The notes under the pieces: model-generated
Database searches by the model: none
The model's input: the letters and a program-made list of their open reading frames with translations, nothing else
Told to the model about the DNA's origin: nothing
Assembly: GCF_000240225.1 (NCBI RefSeq)
Contig: NZ_AGUD01000046.1
Location: 1-35,791, forward strand
Direction of reading: 5' to 3'
Length of the DNA: 35,791 nt
DNA from: Patulibacter medicamentivorans
GTDB taxonomy: Bacteria > Actinomycetota > Thermoleophilia > Solirubrobacterales > Solirubrobacteraceae
Program-made: the position numbers and the translations under genes
Part shown: positions 16,464 through 35,791 of the stretch, piece after piece
How the letters are laid out: each line of letters starts with the position of its first letter
Numbering within the stretch: the first letter of the stretch is position 1

Positions 16464-16477
16464 TTAGGATCACCTAA
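16464..16477. promoter_or_regulatory. iron box 2 between mbtH and the NRPS gene
   Basis: TTAGGATCACCTAA, with exact TTAGG/CCTAA arms and a four-base spacer, lies 55 bases before the NRPS ATG and about 120 bases before mbtH. TAGGAT inside it is a possible -10 for the NRPS. A single site in this divergent gap could control both genes. Confidence 0.78.
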
Positions 16478-16532
16478 TCAGGCGTCGTCCGCGGCGCTGC
16501 GTCCTGTCGCCGTCCTCCACCTCCGGGAAGCC

Positions 16533-28603
<12,071 letters not shown>

Positions 28604-28607
<4 letters not shown>

Positions 28608-29380
28608 ACCCGGCCGCCGACTGGGTCCGCCGCTACCGCCCGCCGTCGGCCGGCCAGCGGCCCCTGGTCTGCTTCCCGCCGGCCGGCGCCGCGGCGAGCT
28701 TCTTCCAGGGGCTGGCCCGCGCCGCTCCGGCCGCCGTCGACCCGTGGGCGCTCTCCCTGCCCGGGCGCGAGGCGCGGATCGGCGAGCCGGCGATCGAGCG
28801 GATGGACGCGCTGGCGGACGCGACGGCCGACGCGCTGCTGCGGCTGCTGGCGGACGCGCTGCCGCCGGCGATCCTCTTCGGGCACAGCATGGGGGCCTCG
28901 CTGGCCTTCGAGGTCGCGCGGCGGATCGAGGCGGTCCGCCCGGACGCGGTCGGCCACGTGGTCGTCTCCGGCCGTGCCGGTCCGCGCGGCCAGTGGGCCT
29001 ATCCCGAGGCCGCGCCGCCGACCGACGACGAGCTGGTGGCGGCGCTGCGGATGCTCGGCGGGACCCCGGAGGAGCTGCTCGCCGAGCCCGACATGCTCGA
29101 GCTGCTGCTGCCGCCGCTGCGCTCCGACTACCGGCTGCTGCACGACTACCGCCCGCGCCTGGACCCGCCGCTGCGCTCCGGGATCACCGCGATCGCCGGC
29201 GACGAGGACCCGTCGGTCGGTCCCGGCGAGCTGGCGTCGTGGGCCGAGGTCACGGCCGGCCCGTTCGCGACCGCCACGGTCCGCGGCGGCCACGTCTACC
29301 TGGCCGACCGGGTCGACGAGGCGGCGGCGCTGATCGCGGAGGTCGCGGAGGCGCTGCAGCGGCGGCCGGGGTCCTTGTAG
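28604..29380 (+). CDS. stand-alone thioesterase (type II TE) of the siderophore locus
   Basis: Alpha/beta hydrolase of 258 residues. GTG 28604 overlaps the NRPS stop (GTGA), with GGGGGAG as ribosome site, so it is translated in step with the synthetase. Family marks: [12 protein letters not shown] near the N-terminus, nucleophile elbow [16 protein letters not shown] with Ser95, the [10 protein letters not shown] lid segment, acid in AGDEDPSV and catalytic His in VRGGHVYL. Type II thioesterases usually clear misprimed carrier domains. Because the NRPS ends in a T domain with no TE, this protein may also release the finished peptide, as a separate hydrolase is thought to do in coelichelin-type systems (inference). 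Confidence 0.9.
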
Positions 29381-29459
29381 CCTGCGAGCGTCCCCCTGAA
29401 CGCGATGATCGTGCCGGTCGACAGCCCCCGTCGGTCGCCGGCACCGGAGGCGCTCCCGC

Positions 29460-30260
29460 ATGTCCCCCAGCTCGAAGTCGTCCGCCGCCCACCGGCGGGC
29501 GCGCACCACCGCGATCGGCGCCACCGGCGCCCTGCTGCTCGCCGGCGCGCCGGCCGCGCGCGCCGACGGCCCGATCGGCGCCACCGCCCCGGCCTACCCC
29601 GGCAACACGATCGAGGCTCGGGTCCCCGGTGGCTCGCTGGTCGCCGGATCGGTCCAGCGGGTGAAGCTCGCGGGTCGCGCCACCTGGAACCGCGAGGGCG
29701 ACACGACCTCCTACACGCTCGGGGTCTACGTGCAGGACGCCGACGTCGAGCCCCACTGCTCGCCGACCTTCGGCGGTCAGCGCCAGCAGGCGATCAACCT
29801 CGGCGGCCTCAACGCGAGCGCGTCGAACAGCGGCTGGGTCGTCGACGAGAGCCAGCAGATCAACGCCCAGGAGGGGCAGCCGGCGTTCGACTGGTCCGGT
29901 GACTCGCTGCCGTTCACGGTCCGTCCCGGCGTCCGCCGGATCGTCGTCTGCAGCTACGTCCGCTACGTGATCGACGACGTCGCCTACCACGAGCTGCCGG
30001 TCAGGATCGTCCAGCCGCGCTGCTCGATCGTCCCGTCGAGCGTCCGCCGCGGCCGCTCGGCGAAGGTCCGCTGCAACGTCGCCGGATCGATCACGGCCAA
30101 GCTGACCCGCCGCGGCGCCGGCTCGCGGACCGTCAGCTTCCGGGTCACCGGCAAGGGCAGCGGCCAGCTGCCGACCCGCCGCCTGGGCAGCGGTCGCTGG
30201 AGCGCCCGCTTCACCGCGGCCGGCTGGAAGCTCGGCGGCGACCGTCTGCGGGTGCGCTGA
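29460..30260 (+). CDS. secreted protein of unknown function
   Basis: Exported protein of 266 residues. ATG 29460 has GGAGG about ten bases upstream. The signal peptide has a basic N-region (HRRARTT), a hydrophobic core (AIGATGALLLAG) and cleavage near ARA-DG. The mature part is beta-rich: NTIEARVPGGSLVAGSVQRV, then SYTLGVYVQDADVEPHC. Four cysteines (HC, VVC, PRC, VRC) could form two disulphides. The last 80 residues (RCSIVPSSVRRGRSAKVRC onward) look like a small Ig-like cell-envelope module. It follows the thioesterase by 79 bases and overlaps the convergent ABC gene by 50 bases. Location suggests, but does not show, a link to the siderophore. Its first 15 coding bases equal those of the NRPS gene. 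Confidence 0.75.
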   Translation: MSPSSKSSAAHRRARTTAIGATGALLLAGAPAARADGPIGATAPAYPGNTIEARVPGGSLVAGSVQRVKLAGRATWNREGDTTSYTLGVYVQDADVEPHCSPTFGGQRQQAINLGGLNASASNSGWVVDESQQINAQEGQPAFDWSGDSLPFTVRPGVRRIVVCSYVRYVIDDVAYHELPVRIVQPRCSIVPSSVRRGRSAKVRCNVAGSITAKLTRRGAGSRTVSFRVTGKGSGQLPTRRLGSGRWSARFTAAGWKLGGDRLRVR

Positions 30261-32010
30261 TCCTGGACGCCGACCACGCGCCCCACAGCCGCGCGTAGCT
30301 GCCGCCGCGCGCCAGCAGCTCGTCGTGCGCCCCCTGCTCGACGACCCGCCCGGCGTCGAGCACCACGATCCGGTCGGCCGCCGCGGCCTGGGTCAGGCGA
30401 TGGGCGACGACGAGCGCCGTGCGCCCGGCCAGCGCCCGCTCGGCGGCGTCCTCGAGCAGGCGCGCCCCGGCGCTGCCGGCCTCGGCGGTCGCCTCGTCCA
30501 GCAGCACCACCGGCGGGTCGCGCAGCACCAGCCGCGCCAGCGCCAGGTGCTGCGACTGGGTCGGGGTCAGGCGGTGGCCGCCCTCGCCGACGATCGTCTG
30601 GAGCCCGTCGGGCAGCGACCGCACCCAGCCGTCGGCGTCGACCCGCTCGAGCGCCGCCCACAGCGCGTCGTCGTCGGCGTCCGGACGCGCCAACCGCAGG
30701 TCGTCGGCCAGCCGGCCGGCGAAGACGTGGACCTCCTGGGTGACCAGGTTGACCGTCCGCCGGGCACCGGCCGGGCCGAGGTCCTCGAGCCGGGCGCCGC
30801 CGATCCGGACGTCGCCGCGGGTCGGCGGATGGATTCCGGCGATCAGCTTCGCCAGCGTCGTCTTGCCGGCGCCGGTGGTCCCGATCAGCGCCACCCGCTC
30901 GCCGTCGCCGATTCGCAGGTCGACCCCGTGCAGGACCGGATGGCCGTCGACGTAGCCGTGGTGGACCGCGTCGACCGCGACCGATCCGTCGCCGGCGATC
31001 GCGGGCCGCTCGGGCTCGGCGGGAGGATCGATCGACGCGACCCCGATCAGCCGGGCGAGCGCCGTCGTCGCCTCCTGCAGGTCGTCGAAGAACATCAGCA
31101 GCTCGCCGATCGGGTCGAACGCGCGGTGGAAGTAGAGCGCGCCGGCGGTCGCCGTGCCGACGGTGATCGCGTCGGCGTCGACCAGCGCGAACCCGGTCAC
31201 CAGCACCGCCGAGAGCCCCAGCAGCTCGGCGCCGTTGAGCGCGTGCAGGAACCGCTTGACCTTGGCGACGCCGAGCATCGCGACGTCGACCGCCTCCTGC
31301 GAGCTGGCGCGCACGTGCTCCTCGCGGGCGTCGCCGAGCCCGAACGCGCGCGAGGTCGCGGCGCCCGAGACGGTGTCCAGCAGCTGCTGCGTGCGCTCGC
31401 CCTGGACCTCGCGCTCGCGGCGGTAGATCGGCACCACCGAGCGCAGGTACCAGCGCAGGCCCAGGACCTGGATCGGCGCGGCCAGCAGCGCCGCCAGCGC
31501 CAGCCGCCAGTCGAGCACGACCAGGCCGACGACCGTCAGGCCGACCGTCAGGCCCGCCCGCGCGATCGCCGGGAAGACCAGGGTCACCGCCTGCGAGACG
31601 ACGGCGACGTCGCCGCTGACCCGGCTCAGCAGGTCGCCGGTGCCGGCCCGCTCCAGCTGCGCGACCGGGATCGACAGCGCGCGCTCGACCACCCGCTCGC
31701 GCAGGACCGCCAGGATCGTCTCGCCGAGTCGCGCGGTCAGCGCGCCCCCGGCCCCGGTCAGCAGGCCCTGGGCGAGCGCGGCGGCGGCCAGCAGGACCGC
31801 CGGCGCCGTCAGCTCGCCGCTGTCGCCGCCGTCGATCACGATGTCGATCAGGCGGCCCAGCAGCGGCGGGACGACCAGGCCGATCGCCGCCGCGCCGACC
31901 AGCGCGACGACGGTCAGCAGCGCGAGCCCGCGGTGCGCGCGGGCCAGGGCCCAGAGCTCGCGGCGGGCGGCCCGCGGCGAGGCCGTCGGCAGCAGCTCGC
32001 GGACGCTCAT
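30211..32010 (-). CDS. ABC exporter half-transporter, subunit with catalytic Walker A/B
   Basis: Fused membrane and nucleotide-binding protein of 599 residues (type IV exporter fold). About six membrane helices lie within 1-300 (ALLTVVALVGAAAIGLVVPP, GLTVGLTVVGLVVLDWRLAL). The nucleotide-binding domain has Walker A GTTGAGKTT with Lys383, Walker B VVLLDEAT with Asp505 and Glu506, and the H-loop VVAHRLT. The signature loop, normally LSGGQ, is LTPTQ at 481-485. ATG 32010 overlaps the stop of the partner gene (ATGA). It is the third gene of the formyltransferase-ABC-ABC operon. Similar pairs export siderophores, and some (IrtAB, YbtPQ) import them; export is the default guess here. The 3' end overlaps the convergent secreted-protein gene by 50 bases. 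Confidence 0.9.
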   Translation of the reverse strand: MSVRELLPTASPRAARRELWALARAHRGLALLTVVALVGAAAIGLVVPPLLGRLIDIVIDGGDSGELTAPAVLLAAAALAQGLLTGAGGALTARLGETILAVLRERVVERALSIPVAQLERAGTGDLLSRVSGDVAVVSQAVTLVFPAIARAGLTVGLTVVGLVVLDWRLALAALLAAPIQVLGLRWYLRSVVPIYRREREVQGERTQQLLDTVSGAATSRAFGLGDAREEHVRASSQEAVDVAMLGVAKVKRFLHALNGAELLGLSAVLVTGFALVDADAITVGTATAGALYFHRAFDPIGELLMFFDDLQEATTALARLIGVASIDPPAEPERPAIAGDGSVAVDAVHHGYVDGHPVLHGVDLRIGDGERVALIGTTGAGKTTLAKLIAGIHPPTRGDVRIGGARLEDLGPAGARRTVNLVTQEVHVFAGRLADDLRLARPDADDDALWAALERVDADGWVRSLPDGLQTIVGEGGHRLTPTQSQHLALARLVLRDPPVVLLDEATAEAGSAGARLLEDAAERALAGRTALVVAHRLTQAAAADRIVVLDAGRVVEQGAHDELLARGGSYARLWGAWSASRISAPADGRRRASSRPR

Positions 32011-33773
32011 CGCAGCACCGCCTCGCGGTAGCGGGGGCTGGCGTCGGCCAGCTCCTCGTGACGGCCGACCTCGGCGATCCGCCCGTCCTCCAGCAGCAGC
32101 ACCCGCTCGCAGGTCGCCAGTAGCGCCGGGCTGGTGGCGACGACGATCGTCGTGCGGTCGTGGCGCAGGGCGGTGACGCCGTCGGCGATCCGGGCCTCGG
32201 TGGCCGCGTCGACCGCCGTCGTCGGATCGTGCAGGACGAGCACCGGCGGGTCGGCGGCGAGCGCGCGCGCCAGGGCGATCCGCTGGCGCTGCCCGCCGGA
32301 GAGCCGCGCGCCCCGCTCGCCGACCGTCGTCGCGGCGCCGTCGGGCAGCGCGGCCACGGCCTCGTCGGCGCCGGACGCCGCGAGCACCGCGCGGCGCCGC
32401 GCGGCGCTCAGCCGATCCTCGTTCGAGACGGCCGCCGTCAGGTTCTGCTCGACGCTGCCCTCGAAGAGGTCGGCGTGGTGGTCGGCCACCAGCAGCAGCC
32501 GGTGGGCGTCGGCGACCGGCAGCGCCGGCACGTCGATCCCGTCGACGGCGAAGCCGCCGGCGTCCGGGTCGCGGCGACGGGCCAGCAGGTCCAGCAGCCG
32601 CGCGGCGTCGCTCGGGTCGGGCGCGACGATCCCCAGCTGCTCGCCGGCGGCGGCCTCGAAGCTGACGCCGTTGCCGTGGCCGAGCGACAGCCCGCGCACG
32701 GAGAGGGCGCCGGCCGCGGTGGCGGGCAGGGCGGCGGTGCCGCCGTGGACGGCCGGGGGCACCGCCAGCACCGTCGCCGCCCGTCCGGCCGATCCGCGCG
32801 CCTGGGCCAGCAGCCCCAGCGCCCAGCCGATCCGCTGCAGCGGCCCGAGCAGGAACTGCGTCAGGCCGACCGCCGCCACGAGGTCGCCGATCGTGATCGA
32901 GCCGTCGAGCGCGAGCCGCCCGCCGACGTAGGCGACCAGGGCCAGGAAGGCGCCGCCGATCACGACGTTCGCGCCCTCGAGCACGTTGTCGGAGACGGCC
33001 GCTCGCAGCGTCGCCCGCTTGGCGGTCTGGCTGGCGCGCCGGTAGCGCGCGGCAGCGGCGGGCTCGGCCCCGATCCCCTTCAGCACGCGGATCCCGCGAA
33101 CCAGGTCGCTGGCGACGCTCGCCGCCTCGGCCGCGCGCGCCTGCTGGACGGCGCTGCGGCGCTCCAACGGCCGCGCGATCAGCGCCAGGGCGATCACTAC
33201 CGGCGGCGTCCCGAGCAGGATCAGCAGCCCCAGCGGCAGCGAGATCGTCAGCAGCGCGACGGCCGAGATCGTCAGCGCGGCGACCGCCCCGATCGCGACC
33301 ACGACGCCCTGGATCCCCTGGGCGGTCTCGCGGGCATCGGAGCCGGCGACGTTGACCAGCGCCCCGGCCGATCCGACGGTGTCGGCCGGCGCCAGCGGCC
33401 CGCCGGCGACGATTCCGGCCGGGTCGAGGATCCGCCGGGTCAGGCGCATCCGCAGCGCGTGCTCGCTCTGCTCGCGCGCCAGCATCCCGACGCCCAGCTG
33501 GACCCGGTAGGCGACGGTCAGGACGACGAACAGCGCGGCCAGGACCACGAGCCAGAGGGCCAGCGCGCCGCCGTCGCCGGGCGCGACCGCGCGGTCGATG
33601 ACGACCCCGATCATCACCGGGACGAGCGCCTCGCACGCCTGGTGGACGATGCTGCCGGCGGCGGCCCCGGCGACCCGCCGCCGCTCGGCCCCGACGACCG
33701 TGCGGAGCAGCTGCGCGCCGGCCCGCTGCGGATCGGACGGGGCCACCCGCCCGGCGTCGCGCGCGTCGCTCAC
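32007..33773 (-). CDS. ABC exporter half-transporter, subunit with degenerate Walker A/B
   Basis: Partner subunit of 588 residues, GTG 33773 overlapping the formyltransferase stop (GTGA). Membrane helices are spread over 1-320 (ALALWLVVLAALFVVLTVAY, ALTISAVALLTISLPLGLLI). The nucleotide-binding domain lacks a usable ATP site of its own: the Walker A position reads APDPSDAA (384-391, no Gly-Lys-Ser/Thr), Walker B is VLVLHDPT with His515-Asp516 in place of Asp-Glu, and the H-loop reads ATSP. Its signature loop is intact (LSGGQ, 491-495) and would complete the good site on the partner. Such asymmetry is known in heterodimeric exporters, but here the loss is more complete than usual. Confidence 0.88.
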   Translation of the reverse strand: MSDARDAGRVAPSDPQRAGAQLLRTVVGAERRRVAGAAAGSIVHQACEALVPVMIGVVIDRAVAPGDGGALALWLVVLAALFVVLTVAYRVQLGVGMLAREQSEHALRMRLTRRILDPAGIVAGGPLAPADTVGSAGALVNVAGSDARETAQGIQGVVVAIGAVAALTISAVALLTISLPLGLLILLGTPPVVIALALIARPLERRSAVQQARAAEAASVASDLVRGIRVLKGIGAEPAAAARYRRASQTAKRATLRAAVSDNVLEGANVVIGGAFLALVAYVGGRLALDGSITIGDLVAAVGLTQFLLGPLQRIGWALGLLAQARGSAGRAATVLAVPPAVHGGTAALPATAAGALSVRGLSLGHGNGVSFEAAAGEQLGIVAPDPSDAARLLDLLARRRDPDAGGFAVDGIDVPALPVADAHRLLLVADHHADLFEGSVEQNLTAAVSNEDRLSAARRRAVLAASGADEAVAALPDGAATTVGERGARLSGGQRQRIALARALAADPPVLVLHDPTTAVDAATEARIADGVTALRHDRTTIVVATSPALLATCERVLLLEDGRIAEVGRHEELADASPRYREAVLR

Positions 33774-34744
33774 ACCGCGACGGGGGCGCCCGCCGGATGC
33801 CGGGTCAGGTACCCGCCCATCCGCGTGAAGTACTCGCGGCCGGTCAGCTCGCGGCCGTCCGCGGTCCGCAGCCGCTGGATCACCAGGCCGCGGTTGCGAC
33901 CGCGGTGCGCCTCGGGCCCGCAGACGATCGCCACGCCGTCGCCCTCGCGGTAGAAGATCCGCCCGGCGGTGCCGCCGTAGACCTTCTCGGCGACGGTCGC
34001 CCAGAGGATCTCGATCCGCTCCTCGCCGCGGAACGTGAACGCGTTCGGGTAGGGGTCGGCCTGGGCGCGGACCAGGTTGACCAGGTCCTGCGCCGACCAG
34101 GTCCAGTCGATCCGGTTCTCCTCGGCGGTGCGCTTGTGGAAGAAGCTGGCCTGCGAGCGGTCCTGGACGATCCGCTCGCCGGTCCCGGACTCGATCGCCT
34201 CGAGCGCGTCGAGGGTCAGCGGGCCGAACAGGTCGAGCGTCTTCTCGACCAGCGTCGCGCTGGTGTCCTGCGGCTCGACCGCGACGCTGCGCTGGCCGAT
34301 GATGTCGCCGGTGTCGAGCTCGCCGTCCATCTCGTGGGCGGTGATCCCGACCCGCTCCTCGCCGTTGATCAGCGCCCAGGTGATCGGGGCGAAGCCGGCG
34401 TACTTCGGCAGCAGCGAGTCGTGGGTGTTGAGCGTGCCGTAGCGGGGGATCGAGAAGATCTCGGGCGCGATCCAGGTCCGCCAGTTGACCGCGACGATGA
34501 TGTCGGCCCGCGAGCTGCGGATCCGCTCGGCCAGCTCCTCGTCGCCGGCCAGCGCCTGCTCGCGGTGGACGGTCGGGATCGCGTGCTCGGCGGCCAGCTC
34601 GGCGACCGAGTCGGGCCACAGCTGCTCGTAGGCGTCCTCGCCGTCGGGGTGGGTCACCAGCAGCACGGCCTCGTGCCGCGACTCGAGCAGCGCCTGCAGC
34701 AGCCGGTGGCCCCAGGTCTGGTAGCCGAAGAGGGCGATGCGCAT
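33770..34744 (-). CDS. N5-hydroxyornithine formyltransferase, CchA-like
   Basis: Fmt-type formyltransferase of 324 residues using N10-formyl-tetrahydrofolate. The catalytic segment NTHDSLLPKYAGFAPITWAL contains the Asn and His of the family triad, and GELDTGDIIGQ supplies the Asp. The C-terminal domain has NRIDWTWSAQDLVNLVRAQ and PYPNAFTFRG, as in methionyl-tRNA and sugar formyltransferases. A housekeeping tRNA formyltransferase would not sit in an operon with exporter genes behind an iron box, so formylation of N5-hydroxyornithine, as in coelichelin and related pathways, is the likely job. ATG 34744 shares a base with the stop of a 23-codon ORF (TGATG). It is the first large gene of the minus-strand operon with the two ABC subunits. 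Confidence 0.88.
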   Translation of the reverse strand: MRIALFGYQTWGHRLLQALLESRHEAVLLVTHPDGEDAYEQLWPDSVAELAAEHAIPTVHREQALAGDEELAERIRSSRADIIVAVNWRTWIAPEIFSIPRYGTLNTHDSLLPKYAGFAPITWALINGEERVGITAHEMDGELDTGDIIGQRSVAVEPQDTSATLVEKTLDLFGPLTLDALEAIESGTGERIVQDRSQASFFHKRTAEENRIDWTWSAQDLVNLVRAQADPYPNAFTFRGEERIEILWATVAEKVYGGTAGRIFYREGDGVAIVCGPEAHRGRNRGLVIQRLRTADGRELTGREYFTRMGGYLTRHPAGAPVAV

Positions 34745-34815
34745 CAGTCGCGGACGGGGGTCGACGGGGAGGGGCGACGGGCGCCGGCGAGCGCACCCGG
34801 GACGGTGGCGGACAT
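34744..34815 (-). CDS. possible 23-residue leader ORF ahead of the formyltransferase
   Basis: ATG 34815 opens a frame encoding MSATVPGALAGARRPSPSTP plus three residues, whose TGA overlaps the formyltransferase ATG as TGATG. It starts eight bases after TAGCCT (minus strand, 34829-34824) inside the iron box, so a transcript could begin at or next to its ATG (leaderless). Function may be translational coupling only. No conservation test was possible, so this may be chance. Confidence 0.4.
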   Translation of the reverse strand: MSATVPGALAGARRPSPSTPVRD

Positions 34816-34821
34816 GGCGAG

Positions 34822-34835
34822 TTAGGCTACACTAA
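34822..34835. promoter_or_regulatory. iron box 3 between the formyltransferase operon and the PPTase
   Basis: TTAGGCTACACTAA matches 12 of 14 bases of the right part of the actinobacterial iron-box consensus. It overlaps candidate -10 elements on both strands (TAGCCT toward the formyltransferase; TAGGCT or TACACT toward the PPTase), so one bound regulator could silence both. Its TAG (34823-34825) is also an in-frame stop for the PPTase frame. Confidence 0.7.
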
Positions 34836-35791
34836 TTCCTATCGCGGAAGTCGGCTTCGTCTCGCCCCCCGATCCCGTCGCGCGGCACTGGCCGGCGGGT
34901 TCGCCGACGGCCGTCCGCGACGACGGCAAGGTCCATGTCTGGCGGGTCGACTGCACCCCGGCGGCCGCCGCGGTCGAGCACGCCCGGCGGCTGGTCGGCG
35001 ACGACGAGCTGGCGCGGGCCGCCGCCCTGCGCCGGGCCGGCGACCGCGAACGGCGGCTGATCGCCCACGCGGCGGTGCGGGTCCTGCTCGGCGCCGCGGT
35101 CGGGGCGGATCCGCGCGCGCTGCGCTTCGCCCGCCGCTGCGGCGAGTGCGGGGGAGAGGGCCACGGCAAGCCGCAGCTGGTCACCGATGGGAGAGTCGGC
35201 GGCGGGGGCGAGGCGGCCGGCCGGCCGCCGAGGCGCGCCGCCGCCGCGGGTTCGCCGTCGTGCGGCGGCGCCGTCGAGTTCAGCCTCAGCCACGCCGGTG
35301 ATGTCGCGCTGATCGCGATCGCCTGCGGCCGGCCGGTCGGCGTCGACGTCGAGTTGGTGGCGCGCGCCGGCGCGGCGGAGCTGGCGGGGGAGTTCCTCTC
35401 GGTCGCCGAGCGGGCGGCGATCGACAGGCTGCCACCGCAGGAGCGGTCGCTGGCCACGGCGCGCGGCTGGACCCGCAAGGAGGCATTCCTGAAGGGCCAT
35501 GGCCGCGGTGTGACCGGCGATCTGCGGGCGGTCGAGGTGGAGCCCGAGCGCCCGGGACCGTTGGTGCGGGCCGGACTCCGTGGGGTGGTCGGCGGCGCGG
35601 CGGATGGCGGTGCGGTGGCCGGCGGCGGCGCGGATGGCGGTGCGACGACCGACGGCGGCGCGGATGGCGGTGCGACGACCGACGGCGGCGCGGATGGCGG
35701 CGCGGATGGCGGCGCGGCGGATGGCGGCGGTCCGGTCGACGATCGGCGACCGTGGCGGATCGTCACCCTCGACCCGTCGCCGGGCCACGTC
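34835..35791 (+). CDS. Sfp-type 4'-phosphopantetheinyl transferase, partial (runs off the window)
   Basis: Converts apo carrier domains to the holo form, here presumably the three T domains of the NRPS. The frame is open to the last base. Visible motifs: VWRVD near the N-terminus, FSLSHAGDVALIAIA, the magnesium site GVDVE (35339-35353), and WTRKEAFLKGHGRG (35468 onward) with its catalytic Glu and Lys. WRIVTLDPSPGHV near the edge is the usual penultimate strand. Two low-complexity inserts are present: a Gly/Arg/Ala stretch before the SLSHAG motif and a Gly-Ala-Asp repeat before the last strand. No ATG, GTG or TTG lies between the in-frame TAG at 34823 and the first conserved segment; ATT 34835 is the least bad start and is a placeholder. 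The first in-frame GTG (35075) is too far in. Confidence 0.85.
   Translation, partial: MPIAEVGFVSPPDPVARHWPAGSPTAVRDDGKVHVWRVDCTPAAAAVEHARRLVGDDELARAAALRRAGDRERRLIAHAAVRVLLGAAVGADPRALRFARRCGECGGEGHGKPQLVTDGRVGGGGEAAGRPPRRAAAAGSPSCGGAVEFSLSHAGDVALIAIACGRPVGVDVELVARAGAAELAGEFLSVAERAAIDRLPPQERSLATARGWTRKEAFLKGHGRGVTGDLRAVEVEPERPGPLVRAGLRGVVGGAADGGAVAGGGADGGATTDGGADGGATTDGGADGGADGGAADGGGPVDDRRPWRIVTLDPSPGHV
35601..35700 (+). repeat. 30-base tandem repeat inside the PPTase gene
   Basis: Two identical 30-base units (35631-35660, 35661-35690) follow a diverged copy (35601-35630) and are followed by a partial copy from 35691. Each begins CGGATGGCGG. They encode repeated ADGGATTDGG-type peptide, and a shorter Ala-Asp-Gly-Gly pattern continues to about 35730. 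The reading frame is kept throughout. Confidence 0.75.

Noticed and set aside
33770..34744. Housekeeping methionyl-tRNA formyltransferase (fmt).
   Set aside because: The fold is the same, but the gene is first in an operon with ABC exporter genes behind an iron box, and no def/fmt-type neighbours are present.
34822..35788. Minus-strand frames opposite the PPTase with Pro-Ser-Ala repeats.
   Set aside because: They mirror the tandem repeat of the plus-strand gene. The plus strand has the GVDVE and WTRKEAFLKG motifs.

Overview
The window is very GC-rich (by eye about three quarters G+C, with strong G/C bias at third codon positions). Most genes are tightly packed, and several neighbours are joined by 4-base GTGA or ATGA overlaps. 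An IdeR/DmdR-type iron-box logic, an MbtH protein, actinobacterial-style NRPS and TetR genes and the style of the secreted proteins point to a high-GC actinomycete. A Thermoleophilia/Solirubrobacterales-like soil bacterium is my best guess, but this is inference and no marker gene is present.

Layout. (1) 49-2394, minus strand: a small copper-associated secretion block. It has two YcnI/DUF1775 proteins and a third exported protein, each of which should expose an N-terminal His after signal-peptide cleavage, plus a small membrane protein. (2) 2471-5345: an SDR oxidoreductase and a TetR regulator, divergent from a DUF2236 (MpaB/latex-clearing-protein-like) haem oxygenase. (3) 5352-7774: a lower-GC island with the 3' tip of an rhs gene, including a variable C-terminal toxin-like domain, coupled to a small probable immunity gene. 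(4) 7925-12835: an alpha/beta hydrolase, an acyl-ACP thioesterase-like protein, a repeat element, and an operon of an MFS transporter and an R2-like di-iron protein. A perfect palindrome precedes that operon and is the likely operator of the TetR gene upstream. (5) 12941-14671: a family X DNA polymerase with a PHP domain.

(6) 14795-35791 is the main interest: a hydroxamate siderophore locus of the coelichelin type. It contains an ornithine N-hydroxylase, MbtH, a 4024-residue trimodular NRPS (degenerate C remnant, A-T-E, C-A-T-E, C-A-T), a stand-alone thioesterase, a heterodimeric ABC exporter, a hydroxyornithine formyltransferase and an Sfp-type phosphopantetheinyl transferase that runs off the window. 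Three TTAGG-N4-(C/A)CTAA sites, resembling IdeR/DmdR iron boxes, sit before the hydroxylase, between mbtH and the NRPS, and between the formyltransferase operon and the PPTase. The logic is: hydroxylate ornithine, formylate part of the pool, assemble a D,D,L peptide on the NRPS primed by the PPTase and assisted by MbtH, release it, and move it through the ABC pair. No siderophore-binding protein or FecCD-type importer is visible.

The most unusual points are: a catalytic-His change in the last condensation domain; REP-like palindromes embedded in frame in the NRPS and related to an intergenic element 14 kb away; an ABC pair with all degeneracy concentrated in one ATP site; a 23-codon leader ORF between an iron box and the formyltransferase; and a PPTase frame whose only nearby ATG is cut off by a TAG lying inside the iron box. 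Intergenic gaps are all under 300 bases. All identifications are from reading the sequence; no database search was run.
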